From NCBI GenBank assembly GCA_024643325.1, contig JAHEND010000034.1:62001-126000 (forward strand): DNA of 64,000 nucleotides. The letters are read 5' to 3'. The notes under the pieces are model-generated. The model had not been told where the DNA came from. It searched no databases and saw only the letters and a program-made list of their open reading frames with translations. A program made the translations under genes and the position numbers. The stretch comes from Sediminicola sp. GTDB taxonomy: Bacteria; Bacteroidota; Bacteroidia; Flavobacteriales; Flavobacteriaceae. This document shows positions 44,380-53,240 of this stretch, in pieces. Each line of letters starts with the position of its first letter. Positions within the stretch are counted from its first letter, which is position 1.

Positions 44380-44493
44380 AACTTAAGTAATAAATTAAAT
44401 TCTTTGTTCAATGCCTCTTTTGTCAATAATAGATTAGGCATTCTCTAAAAGGGCATTATTGATTCGAAAACAGCGCCATAGAGAGTACAACAA

Positions 44494-44527
44494 AACCCCT
44501 AACTTTAATTAGTTAGGGGTTTTTTTT
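44494..44527 (+). terminator. Strong Rho-independent terminator after the DUF2892 gene
   Basis: An 11-bp perfect stem AACCCCTAACT/AGTTAGGGGTT with a 6-base loop is followed by six more T. It ends 40 bases before the rlmF ATG. Confidence 0.88.
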
Positions 44528-44566
44528 GTGCCCTCTAAAATCATTAATTCTCTTATCTTTACAGCC

Positions 44567-45442
44567 ATGCATCCAGATAATCCGTACCAAATTCCCTACA
44601 ATTTTACCAAGTATATAGAAGCCTATGAACCGCTTAAAAATCATGTAGTTTTAAATCCCTCTGGTCAAGAAACAATCCATTTCAGTGATTCAAACGCAGT
44701 TTATGCACTAAATAAAGCCATGTTACTGGCAGATTATAAGCTCCAAGATTATGTTTTACCCAAAGGGTACCTGATTCCTCCGGTCCCTGGGCGTTTAGAC
44801 TACCTACTTTACTTAAAAGATTTTCTTTCAGAAAGGTTTGATTTAAACACAGACAAGCCTTTAGAAGGACTAGATATAGGCGCAGGAGCAAATAGCATCT
44901 ATTGCATACTTGGCTCACAACATTTAGGTTGGCCTATGGTTGGTGCAGAGAGCGATGTGAATGCTGTTGAAATAGCCAAAGAAAATATTAGGAAAACCCC
45001 TGCATTTAATGGCTCCATTGAAATTCGTTTACAAGAGAACAAGCAGTTTATTTTTAAGAACATTGTGCTACCAAATGATCGCTTTGATTTTTCGGTTTGT
45101 AACCCTCCTTTTCACAGTTCTAAGGAAGATGCACTCAAAGGCTCTATTAAAAAGCAGCGAAATCTAGCAGATAGAAAGAAGAATAACACCATATTATTAA
45201 ACTTTGAAGGGCAAGCCAACGAGCTTTGGTGTAATGGTGGAGAGGCCCTTTTTATAAAGCGATTAATCAAAGAAAGTGTAGGGTATAAATCTCAAGTAAG
45301 GTTTTTTTCTTCCCTTGTCTCAAAAGAAGAAAGTCTTCCATCCATTCAAAAACAACTTAAAAAAGCTAAGGCAATATTTACTGTCCTTCCTTTGGAAATA
45401 GGAAATAAAATAAGTAGAATAGTCGTTTGGTGGTTTGAATAA
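44567..45442 (+). CDS. rlmF: 23S rRNA (adenine1618-N6)-methyltransferase
   Basis: The 291-residue SAM-dependent enzyme matches RlmF. The N-terminal MHPDNPYQIPYNF and PPVPGRLDYLLYLKDFL segments are characteristic, followed by SAM motif LDIGAGANSIYCILG (about 114-128) and the N6-adenine catalytic motif NPPFH near residue 188. It methylates A1618 (E. coli numbering) of 23S rRNA. I chose the ATG at 44567; a GTG at 44528 sits in the terminator T-run and is unlikely. A TATCTTTA box at 44554-44561 lies just before the ATG. Confidence 0.92.
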   Translation: MHPDNPYQIPYNFTKYIEAYEPLKNHVVLNPSGQETIHFSDSNAVYALNKAMLLADYKLQDYVLPKGYLIPPVPGRLDYLLYLKDFLSERFDLNTDKPLEGLDIGAGANSIYCILGSQHLGWPMVGAESDVNAVEIAKENIRKTPAFNGSIEIRLQENKQFIFKNIVLPNDRFDFSVCNPPFHSSKEDALKGSIKKQRNLADRKKNNTILLNFEGQANELWCNGGEALFIKRLIKESVGYKSQVRFFSSLVSKEESLPSIQKQLKKAKAIFTVLPLEIGNKISRIVVWWFE

Positions 45443-45465
45443 CCTAATTCTTAAGAGGTCTTCTA

Positions 45466-46806
45466 CTAGCGCTTTTTTCTCTTTTTTACAGACGCTTTTT
45501 CAGTAAGAACAGATTTTGAATTCATCACGTAGTCTGCCAATAATTTATCTATGAGCTCTTCTTTGGTCAGGTGATGAAAAACAGTTCCAATTTGTGCTCT
45601 AAAAGAAGGAGATATTTCGTGATTCGGTTTGGTTTTAAATATTTTTTTAGCCCAAAGCAATCCTTTATTTTCCTCCATACTCTTAGCATCTCCTTTTTTG
45701 AGTGCTGTAAAAGTGAGGTCTAATTCCTGTTCAAAATGTGGAATATCTACAAGCTCTTCTTCTTGAATTATAGCCCATGAAAATCCTTTTGCTCCGGCCC
45801 TAGCTGTACGACCACTTCTATGAACATAAGTATCATAAGTGTCAGGCAAATGATAATGCACTACATAAGAAATTTCTTTAACATCTATTCCCCTTGCAGC
45901 CAAATCAGTAGCTACCAAAATATCTATGTGCCCCTCTCTAAACTGCCCCATAATTCTATCTCGAATTCCTTGGGTTAAACTCCCATGAATTAATCCGGAA
46001 GAGAATTTATTGATCGCTAAATTTTTACCTAGCTTATTAACAGCCGCTTTAGTTTTACAAAAGATTAAACCGCGTTGCCCTACCCTGCTGCTCAAAAAAT
46101 GCATTAAAACATCTAGCTTTTCTATAGGGGTCACCACTGTATAATGGTGCTCAATACCAAGATTTACCGATCCTTCCGTATGATCTTCTATTTGGACTAA
46201 ATGCTTAGACATATAATTTTGAACCAACTGTTTTACGGCACCAGAAAGTGTGGCTGTAAACAATAAAGTCCTTCTTTTCTTTGGAATCTCTTTGACAATG
46301 GTTTCCAACTCCTGTTGAAAATTACTCACCATCTCATCTGCCTCATCTAAAACCAAATAAGAGACTTTGTTTAGCTGTATGGCCTGACGACCAACTAGAT
46401 CTAACAATCTACCTGGGGTAGCTACAACAATTTGAGTAGGTGTTTTTAAACGCTCCATCTGAGGTTTAATAGGTATCCCACCACAGAGAGAAGCAATTGA
46501 AACCGTTGAAAGATGCGCAGCATAGTCCACCAGATTACTGTGAATTTGTTGCCCCAACTCACGGGTAGGCGCTAATATAACTACTTGAACATGATTTTTT
46601 TTAATATCTATTAGGTCCAACAAAGGCAAACCAAAGGCAGCTGTTTTTCCTGTTCCAGTTTTAGCCAAAGCCACTAAGTCTTCTTTTTGATGAAGCACCA
46701 CTGGAATGGCTTTCTTTTGAATAAAAGTGGGTTCAGAAATTTCTAAATCCTGAAGGCCTTTTTGTAATGGTGAAGAAATTCCTAAATCAGAAAACTTAAT
46801 GGACAT
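45466..46806 (-). CDS. DEAD-box RNA helicase
   Basis: The 446-residue protein has all DEAD-box motifs: Q motif (EPTFIQKKAIP), motif I AKTGTGKTAAFGLP near residue 48, PTRELGQQ, DEAD in VLDEADEMV near 153, TATLS (SAT equivalent), GLIFCKTK, and ATDLAARGIDV with HRSGRTARAG. Two RecA-like domains cover residues 1-370; the C-terminal 75 residues are basic and end KKRKKR. It unwinds short RNA duplexes, perhaps in ribosome assembly or mRNA decay. Convergent with rlmF. Confidence 0.93.
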   Translation of the reverse strand: MSIKFSDLGISSPLQKGLQDLEISEPTFIQKKAIPVVLHQKEDLVALAKTGTGKTAAFGLPLLDLIDIKKNHVQVVILAPTRELGQQIHSNLVDYAAHLSTVSIASLCGGIPIKPQMERLKTPTQIVVATPGRLLDLVGRQAIQLNKVSYLVLDEADEMVSNFQQELETIVKEIPKKRRTLLFTATLSGAVKQLVQNYMSKHLVQIEDHTEGSVNLGIEHHYTVVTPIEKLDVLMHFLSSRVGQRGLIFCKTKAAVNKLGKNLAINKFSSGLIHGSLTQGIRDRIMGQFREGHIDILVATDLAARGIDVKEISYVVHYHLPDTYDTYVHRSGRTARAGAKGFSWAIIQEEELVDIPHFEQELDLTFTALKKGDAKSMEENKGLLWAKKIFKTKPNHEISPSFRAQIGTVFHHLTKEELIDKLLADYVMNSKSVLTEKASVKKRKKR

Positions 46807-46904
46807 AAAATTGTTTTGAGTAAAGATAGTACTCCTGTTTCTATAGGCTTTATAAATACGGAGATTGTTACCATTAAACCATATAAAAAACTAATTGACG
46901 CTAA

Positions 46905-47354
46905 TTAAGATTCATTTAAAGTGCGTTTAGATTTTCTGTAAAGGCGATTGGGATAAATATTTCGTTTGGCGAATCTATTTAGCTTGTCTGATTGAATCAT
47001 TTTATGATACAAGGCTTTACTCACCCCAAAATATTCATAAGTGGTACCGTCTAAAAAAGTAATTTCTAAGAGCATTCCTTTGTGATAATAATCAGCAATA
47101 CCAGAATTTGTGATGGTTTCTGTATAAGCGTCTAAGTTTGCAGCTATAGTTTCTGGTGCAATACTCACTAAAAAATGATAGCCGTCTATGATGAGTCTAC
47201 TCTGTAATTCTGCTTCCTCCCTTTTAGGGTCTCCTTCTTGAAACTTATCAGGATGCCATTCTTTAACCAGATTTCTATAGGCAGTTTTAAGTGCTTTAAG
47301 CTCTAAATCTCCCGTGACTCCAAATAATTTCTTGTATTGATTAATGCGTTTCAT
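46905..47354 (-). CDS. J-domain protein with C-terminal KTSC domain
   Basis: The 149-residue protein has an N-terminal J domain (about residues 4-65) with the HPD motif at 34-36 (KEWHPDKF), which stimulates DnaK ATPase. The C-terminal part (about 75-140: YYHKGMLLEITFLDGTTYEYFGVSKALYHKM) matches a KTSC domain, thought to bind nucleic acid or proteins. It lacks the G/F linker and zinc-finger of DnaJ. The divergent neighbour encodes a protein with DnaJ-type CxxCxGxG motifs, an intriguing complement. Confidence 0.82.
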   Translation of the reverse strand: MKRINQYKKLFGVTGDLELKALKTAYRNLVKEWHPDKFQEGDPKREEAELQSRLIIDGYHFLVSIAPETIAANLDAYTETITNSGIADYYHKGMLLEITFLDGTTYEYFGVSKALYHKMIQSDKLNRFAKRNIYPNRLYRKSKRTLNES

Positions 47355-47476
47355 ATAGCCTTTTTAAGAAGCCGCGAAGCTAGTCGTTTATTCCGAACTA
47401 TTGTAGTAAATAGATCCTTTTCGTTCCGGCTATACTTATTATATTTGCTTATAAAGCTTGATTAAATACATCATAA

Positions 47477-48925
47477 GTGAAAAAAGAGCCCAATAATAAA
47501 GATTACTGGTGTATTTGTGAAAAATGCAAAGGAATGGGGCGGCTAAATAAAAGACTTCGTAAAAAAATCCGTAACGCTTACAAAAACGCCTTAGAAGAAT
47601 ACCAGAAAAATAATGAAACAGGGCGTACCCCTGAAAAACCAACCCCTATTTTAGAAAAATGTCAAGCATGTGACGGATCTGGTTTAATAATAGCACAAAC
47701 CGCTACTGTAACAGATACAGAAAAGTACCCTCATATAGCTATTATTGGAGCGGGTATTGGAGGAGTAGCATTGGGCGTGGCATGCCTTCACAGAGGTATT
47801 CCATTTACACTATTTGAGAAAGATACTCATTTCAGTTCTCGTTCTCAGGGCTATGGACTCACCCTCCAACAAGCTAGCAAAGCACTAAAGGCTTTTGGTA
47901 TTCTTTCTTTAGAGGAAAGTGTCGTTTCTACCAGACATTTGGTACATAATATTAGTGGAGAAGTCATTGGAGAGTGGGGCATGAGAAAGTGGCGGGAAGA
48001 GCGCTCAAAAAAACCATTGAGACACACCAATATTCACATATCCAGGCAATCCCTGCGCCAATCTCTATTAGAACAACTTCATGCAGAAAACATGCCGCTT
48101 TGGGACCATGAACTTATAGACATAAAGGAAGATGAAGCGCAGAAAATGGTCCTGCATTTTAAGGTTCAAGGGAAATTAAAAAAATACCACACAGACCTCG
48201 TGGTGGGTGCAGACGGAATTAGGAGTGCTGTTAGGAATTGGAGTATTGGAGAGCAAATATCGCCTTTGAATTATTTAGACTGTATGGTTATTCTAGGAAT
48301 ATGTTCTTCAGATCTTATCCAAGGAATAGCAACAGACTTACTAGACGGCAAAACTGTTTTTCAGACAGCCAATGGAACAGAGCGTATCTATGTTATGCCT
48401 TATGACAAAAATGCTGTCATGTGGCAATTGAGCTTTCCTATTAAAGAAGACGTTGCAAAAAAACTACGTGTTCTTGGGCCCAAAAAGTTAAAGGAAATGG
48501 CTCTTGAACGCACCCAATGGCATAGCCCTATTCCTGAAATAATTGCAGCTACTGAGCTTGAAAAAATATCTGGCTATCCAGTATATGACCGAGCATTATT
48601 AGATCCTAAAAGTTTACAAAAACACGAAAAAATAACTTTATTAGGAGACGCAGCCCATCCCATGAGTCCCTTCAAAGGACAAGGGGCAAATCAGGCTTTA
48701 TTAGATGCGCTGTCTCTGGCTAGAAACATTACCAAGGGCTGTCATGCACATTCTGATTGGCAAAAAAATGGCATTCGTGAGACAGTTTTGAATTCTTATG
48801 AATCAGAAATGCTCAAAAGAAGTGCCGTAAAGGTAATAGATTCTGCTGCTGCCGCCCAATTTCTTCACAGCGAAGAAGTCCTATATGAATACAACGCGCC
48901 TAGAGGTAATCATTTAAAAAAATAA
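47477..48925 (+). CDS. FAD-dependent monooxygenase with N-terminal DnaJ-type CxxCxGxG zinc motif pair
   Basis: The 482-residue protein has two parts. Residues 1-75 contain CEKCKGMG (Cys14, Cys17) and CQACDGSG (Cys62, Cys65), the CxxCxGxG repeats of the DnaJ zinc finger, around a basic helix. Residues 80-482 are a class A flavin monooxygenase: AIIGAGIGGVALG near residue 92, DLVVGADGIRSAVR near 240 and LLGDAAHPMSPFKGQGANQALLDAL near 390. The start is a GTG at 47477; no ATG fits before the cysteine motif. Substrate unknown. It is divergent from the J-domain/KTSC gene. Confidence 0.85.
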   Translation: MKKEPNNKDYWCICEKCKGMGRLNKRLRKKIRNAYKNALEEYQKNNETGRTPEKPTPILEKCQACDGSGLIIAQTATVTDTEKYPHIAIIGAGIGGVALGVACLHRGIPFTLFEKDTHFSSRSQGYGLTLQQASKALKAFGILSLEESVVSTRHLVHNISGEVIGEWGMRKWREERSKKPLRHTNIHISRQSLRQSLLEQLHAENMPLWDHELIDIKEDEAQKMVLHFKVQGKLKKYHTDLVVGADGIRSAVRNWSIGEQISPLNYLDCMVILGICSSDLIQGIATDLLDGKTVFQTANGTERIYVMPYDKNAVMWQLSFPIKEDVAKKLRVLGPKKLKEMALERTQWHSPIPEIIAATELEKISGYPVYDRALLDPKSLQKHEKITLLGDAAHPMSPFKGQGANQALLDALSLARNITKGCHAHSDWQKNGIRETVLNSYESEMLKRSAVKVIDSAAAAQFLHSEEVLYEYNAPRGNHLKK

Positions 48926-48952
48926 CATTTTATAGCCACTAAAAAGTGACCA

Positions 48953-49786
48953 CTACTTTAAATCTTCTATGAGCAGTTGCCGCTGATAAGACTCAGAAAT
49001 TAAGAAGAACCCTAAGGGGTAATTGTCTGGCTCAGTGATATTGACCACATTACCCCTTGAACTAGCTGGAAGGCTTTGAAAAGGCCCTCCATTTCCATCT
49101 GTTAAACTTAGGATCAGATTAAAATAGTTATAGTAAGCTTCAGACACACCATGCGCTTTAATGGTAATTAAATCTCCTACTGCTACCTCATCTGAGGTGT
49201 AGAAATGAGAAAAAACAAATGCCTCGCCTTGAAAAAATCGATCTTCAATGGGCCTGAATATATTTTGTCCAAAATCGTATAAGTAATAATCTGCTCGTTC
49301 AGGAAAATCTTGAAAAGCCAATATAATTTCTGTTTCGTCGCCACTGAAAAGTGTTTTGTTCCCCTGTTCCACTTTTAAAATGGGTGGTACTGGAATAAAT
49401 TGAGTAGTCCCTATATAGGTCTGCCCTGAGTGCACCACCTTTATATCATAGCCTGAATGAACGTCGGTTAAAAAATCAATGGTTTCAGGAAGAAACAAGC
49501 CTTTAGATTCATTGTAGCGCAACGGATATTCGCGTCCAGAATTTAAGTGAGTAATTACCACGGTGGCATCTTTTACCATAGGTACCTCCTGATCAAAATA
49601 ATTGGCAGAAAAAGACAGCCTAACGCCGCCTTCTAATCGAGAGGGTTCTTCCTTGGTGAACACATTAAACTGGGCATCTATGACCAGTTTAGGAGTGCTG
49701 TTTTGAACGGCTACCTCAATGACATCCTCGCAAGAAAAAAGACTCATGATAAGCGCAAATAGAAGTATGTGGCTGCTGAATTTCAT
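48953..49786 (-). CDS. DUF4249 family lipoprotein
   Basis: The 277-residue lipoprotein has the signal MKFSSHILLFALIMSLFSC with Cys19 as the lipidated residue, followed by CEDVIEVAV and a beta-sandwich (VVITHLNSGREYPLRYNE; YDIKVVHSGQTYIGTTQFIP). DUF4249 proteins are encoded next to TonB-dependent receptors in Bacteroidota and are thought to be surface partners. I use the ATG at 49786, which starts the signal peptide and lies 5 bases after the receptor stop; an upstream ATG lies inside the receptor. Confidence 0.87.
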   Translation of the reverse strand: MKFSSHILLFALIMSLFSCEDVIEVAVQNSTPKLVIDAQFNVFTKEEPSRLEGGVRLSFSANYFDQEVPMVKDATVVITHLNSGREYPLRYNESKGLFLPETIDFLTDVHSGYDIKVVHSGQTYIGTTQFIPVPPILKVEQGNKTLFSGDETEIILAFQDFPERADYYLYDFGQNIFRPIEDRFFQGEAFVFSHFYTSDEVAVGDLITIKAHGVSEAYYNYFNLILSLTDGNGGPFQSLPASSRGNVVNITEPDNYPLGFFLISESYQRQLLIEDLK

Positions 49787-49790
49787 TTGG

Positions 49791-52181
49791 CTAGAATTTA
49801 AAATTATAGGTGGCAGAGGGTACGATCCCAAAAATTGAAGTTCTCAAGGCCTCATTGTTTCCGGTGTCGGCATTTTGACGAAAATTAATGGAAGCTGCAT
49901 TTCTCCTGTTATACAAATTATAGATACCAAAGGACCATTCGGACTGAAACTTCCTACCTTTATTCTTCTGTGGTATTAAAGTCGCAGAAATATCTAATCT
50001 ATGGTAAGCAGGAAGTCGCTCTTGATTTCGCAAACCAAAAATAGGTACATTAAGACCCCTGAGTTCATATTGGCCCACTGGATAATTGGTGGGTTGCCCC
50101 GTTTGGAACAAAAAATTGGCATTAAATTGCCATTTATCACTGAGCTCATAGCTAGTGTTAATGGATAAATCGTGGGTCTTGTCAAAGGGCGTTACATACC
50201 AATTCCCTTGATTGATACCTGTCTCCATGGCATTTCTTCCAGGGGTACGTTGTTCAGATTTGGACCAGGTGTAGGCCAGCCAGCCTGTGAAAGCACCACT
50301 GTTTTTCTTAAGTAAAAATTCTAAGCCATACGCTCTAGCTTCTCCATTGAGTACCACACGTTCAATAGCGTCATTAGCAATGAGGTTTGCGCCGTCTATA
50401 TAGTCTATTCTGTTGGCAATTTCCTTGTAAAAAACCTCTGTCTCAATACTGTACTGGTTTATATTCTTAAAATAACCCAAAGCAAATTGATCCAATAATT
50501 GGGGCTTTACAAAAGGACCACTGGGCGTCCAAACATCCAAGGGGGTTGGTGAGCTCGTATTTGAAAGTAAATGGAGGTATTGTGCCATGCGATTGTAACT
50601 GGCTTTTACACTGGTTTGCCCGTTAATTAAATAAGAGACCCCCAATCTGGGTTCCAAATGATTAAATGTAGCTATAGAAGTATTTCTATCTTGTTGTACC
50701 TGGCCTGTGGGGGTAGCTTCTGAATACAAATCAAAAATAGGGTCATAAGATACTGCTTCATTATTTTCATAGCTATAAAACAGCTCTTGACCCAAGCGAT
50801 CAAACCTGCTCCATCGCAGGCCATATTGGACAGAAAGCGCCTCTGACATATTTTGTTCCACGTCTATATAGGTCGCAAATTCATTGGCGTATTTGTCTGT
50901 TAACTTATCCCTGACTATGCCAGAATCTGATCTATTGGGCTTAATTTCTCCTGGATTAAAACGATAGTATATATTATTTAATCCAAAATTCAATTTAGTG
51001 TCCGAGGAGAGGTAATAGTTAAAATCGTGTTTGAAATTAAAGTTTTGAATTCCTGAATCCCATTGAAAACCTACTAAATCTAGTTCTAATCCGTAATAAT
51101 AATCTGAGTAGATCAAAGACATATTGGAAAACAATTTATCCGAAAAAAGGTGGTTCCAACGAAAATTGGCCACCGAATTCCCATAGACATTTATAAAACT
51201 ATCTGAAATACCAAAAAGGTCCCTACCAAAATATCCAGACAGGTAAATACTATTTTTATTTTTAATCTTGTAATTCAGTTTGGTGTTTAAGTCATAGAAA
51301 TAAGCTTTGTTTTCATTCCCCGTGAGCGCCAGAAACAAATGTGCATAAGATGCTCTTCCCCCTATTAAAAAAGCACCCCTATCTTTTTCTACGGGTCCCT
51401 CTAACAGAAGCCTGCTAGACACTAGTCCAATGCCTCCACTCGCTGTAAATTCTTTACTGTTTCCCTCTTTCTGATAAATGTCGAGAACAGAAGAAACCCT
51501 TCCTCCATATTTAGCTGGAATACCCCCTTTGTAGAGTTTTACATCTTTTATAGCATCTGGGTTAAACACAGAGAAAAAACCAAATAAGTGAGAGGAGTTA
51601 AACACAATAGCCTCATCTAAAAGAATTAAATTTTGATCTGCAGCACCACCCCTAACGTTAAAACCAGAGGCACCCTCTCCAGCGCTGGTCACTCCTGGAA
51701 GCAATAATAGCGATTTTAAAACATCTGCTTCTCCTAAAATTACGGGGATCTTTTTAATACTTGCCGCCATAAGACCGTTCACACTCATCTGAGGTTTTCG
51801 AATACTATTAAGTTCTACACTTTCTACTAAAACAACTTCATCTAATGCAGCGGCAATTTCTTCTAACTGAACATCTAAACGCAGGTTCTCTGTCAGTATT
51901 ATTTGTTTTGAAAAAGTCTCAAACCCTAGGTAACTAATCTGTAATTCATAGGTGCCTAAAGGGAGTGACAAGGAATAAAAACCATATTCATTGGTTATGA
52001 CACCCCTAGCCAAAGATGGCACGGCTATAGTCACTCCTATGAGGGTCTCATTACTACTGGCCTCTGAAACTACGCCGCTAATGGTCGCTTCTTGTGCCAT
52101 AATTTCCATTTGAGTTAGGAAAAAAAAGACCACGAAAAAAAGTGAAAAACAAGTCTGCTTTTTTAATAGGGAGTTGTACAT
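49791..52181 (-). CDS. TonB-dependent receptor with carboxypeptidase-like N-terminal domain
   Basis: The 796-residue outer-membrane receptor has a signal peptide (cleavage after MAQ near residue 30), a CarboxypepD_reg-like domain (about 33-115), a plug domain with VLKSLLLLPGVTSAGEGASGFNVRGGAADQNLILLDE in pieces (about 155-192), and a 22-strand barrel ending SATYNFKF. It imports an unknown ligand using the proton motive force. Two minus-strand -7-like boxes occur upstream (52186-52193 TAATTTTG and 52223-52230 TAAATTTG). It is co-transcribed with the DUF4249 lipoprotein. Confidence 0.92.
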   Translation of the reverse strand: MYNSLLKKQTCFSLFFVVFFFLTQMEIMAQEATISGVVSEASSNETLIGVTIAVPSLARGVITNEYGFYSLSLPLGTYELQISYLGFETFSKQIILTENLRLDVQLEEIAAALDEVVLVESVELNSIRKPQMSVNGLMAASIKKIPVILGEADVLKSLLLLPGVTSAGEGASGFNVRGGAADQNLILLDEAIVFNSSHLFGFFSVFNPDAIKDVKLYKGGIPAKYGGRVSSVLDIYQKEGNSKEFTASGGIGLVSSRLLLEGPVEKDRGAFLIGGRASYAHLFLALTGNENKAYFYDLNTKLNYKIKNKNSIYLSGYFGRDLFGISDSFINVYGNSVANFRWNHLFSDKLFSNMSLIYSDYYYGLELDLVGFQWDSGIQNFNFKHDFNYYLSSDTKLNFGLNNIYYRFNPGEIKPNRSDSGIVRDKLTDKYANEFATYIDVEQNMSEALSVQYGLRWSRFDRLGQELFYSYENNEAVSYDPIFDLYSEATPTGQVQQDRNTSIATFNHLEPRLGVSYLINGQTSVKASYNRMAQYLHLLSNTSSPTPLDVWTPSGPFVKPQLLDQFALGYFKNINQYSIETEVFYKEIANRIDYIDGANLIANDAIERVVLNGEARAYGLEFLLKKNSGAFTGWLAYTWSKSEQRTPGRNAMETGINQGNWYVTPFDKTHDLSINTSYELSDKWQFNANFLFQTGQPTNYPVGQYELRGLNVPIFGLRNQERLPAYHRLDISATLIPQKNKGRKFQSEWSFGIYNLYNRRNAASINFRQNADTGNNEALRTSIFGIVPSATYNFKF

Positions 52182-52304
52182 GTCACAAAATTAGGGAATA
52201 GACATAGACATTATTGCAAAATCAAATTTAAAATTGTCTCGCCATGGGTTTGTCTCAAAAATAGTATTTTAGGAGAACTAAAATAGCCCCATTAAATAAA
52301 GCAT

Positions 52305-53240
52305 ATGGAATTGTCTCAAACACCTGAAATTCATTGCAAAAATTGCGAACACACTTTTGAAGGTAATTTTTGCCCAAATTGTGGCCAATCAGTATTTGAA
52401 TACCAACGTCCATTTCGATTTTTATTGGCAGATTTCACTGGAAATCTTTTTGCCTTTGACACCAGATTTTGGAAGTCTTTAAAAGCCTTGACCATAAAAC
52501 CAGGACGCCTCACAAAAGATTTTATTCAAGGAAAAAGAGCTAGATACATGCCGCCCTTCAGGTTTTATATTTTTGTGAGTTTTCTGTTTTTCTTTGTTTT
52601 CTCTGGTTTTTTAGGCAATGAGGTAAATGTATCAGATGAAAACAAGCAAGAGGTGTACAAGGTACTTGATGAAGCAAAAAACAAAACCGTTACCAGGGAC
52701 TCTACCGAAACAGACTCGGTAACAACCACTGAAAACACTTTTAATTTCAAATTCGGAAATGATTCATCCGAACTCTCTGAGGAGGAAAAGGATGAGAAAT
52801 TAGCCAAATTTAAAGATGGTGTTGTAAAAGTCATGGAAAATCCCAAAATCTATATGAATAGTTTTTTGAAGTTTCTGTCCTGGGCGCTATTCCTACTCAT
52901 GCCTGTTTACGCTGGTATTCTTTGGATATTCAACAGAAAAACAGCTCCTTATTATTACAGCCACTTAATATTAGCCGTGAACCAACACAGCTTTTGGTTT
53001 TTAATACTCTCTTTGTATTTCAGCATACAATACTTTTTACCCAATAAAACATCCGACCCAGAGTTTTTCCTCCTCCTATTACTTCCCATCCACACATTCT
53101 TAGGATTCAAACAACTGTTTGAAAGGAGTTGGCTAAGAACGCTTAGCAAATCCATTGGTATTTTTTTAATGTATGGTTTAGTACTCACCATTTCTATTGG
53201 AGTGATCTTTGGTATTTGGATACAATTTGAATTTTTGTAA
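52305..53240 (+). CDS. DUF3667 domain-containing membrane protein
   Basis: The 311-residue protein has an N-terminal zinc ribbon (CKNCEHTFEGNFCPNCGQ, residues 11-28), the DUF3667 motif (GNLFAFDTRFWKSLKALTIKPG, KDFIQGKRARYMPPFRFYIF, up to about residue 90), a charged Glu/Asp/Ser-rich middle (about 105-185) and four to five hydrophobic helices (for example 90-108, 190-210, 230-250, 285-308). Function unknown. It is directly followed (no gap) by the 1004-residue fusion gene. Confidence 0.82.
   Translation: MELSQTPEIHCKNCEHTFEGNFCPNCGQSVFEYQRPFRFLLADFTGNLFAFDTRFWKSLKALTIKPGRLTKDFIQGKRARYMPPFRFYIFVSFLFFFVFSGFLGNEVNVSDENKQEVYKVLDEAKNKTVTRDSTETDSVTTTENTFNFKFGNDSSELSEEEKDEKLAKFKDGVVKVMENPKIYMNSFLKFLSWALFLLMPVYAGILWIFNRKTAPYYYSHLILAVNQHSFWFLILSLYFSIQYFLPNKTSDPEFFLLLLLPIHTFLGFKQLFERSWLRTLSKSIGIFLMYGLVLTISIGVIFGIWIQFEFL

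Noticed and set aside
44528-44566. GTG start upstream of rlmF
   Set aside because: It begins inside the T-run of the preceding terminator, and the family sequence begins at the ATG at 44567.
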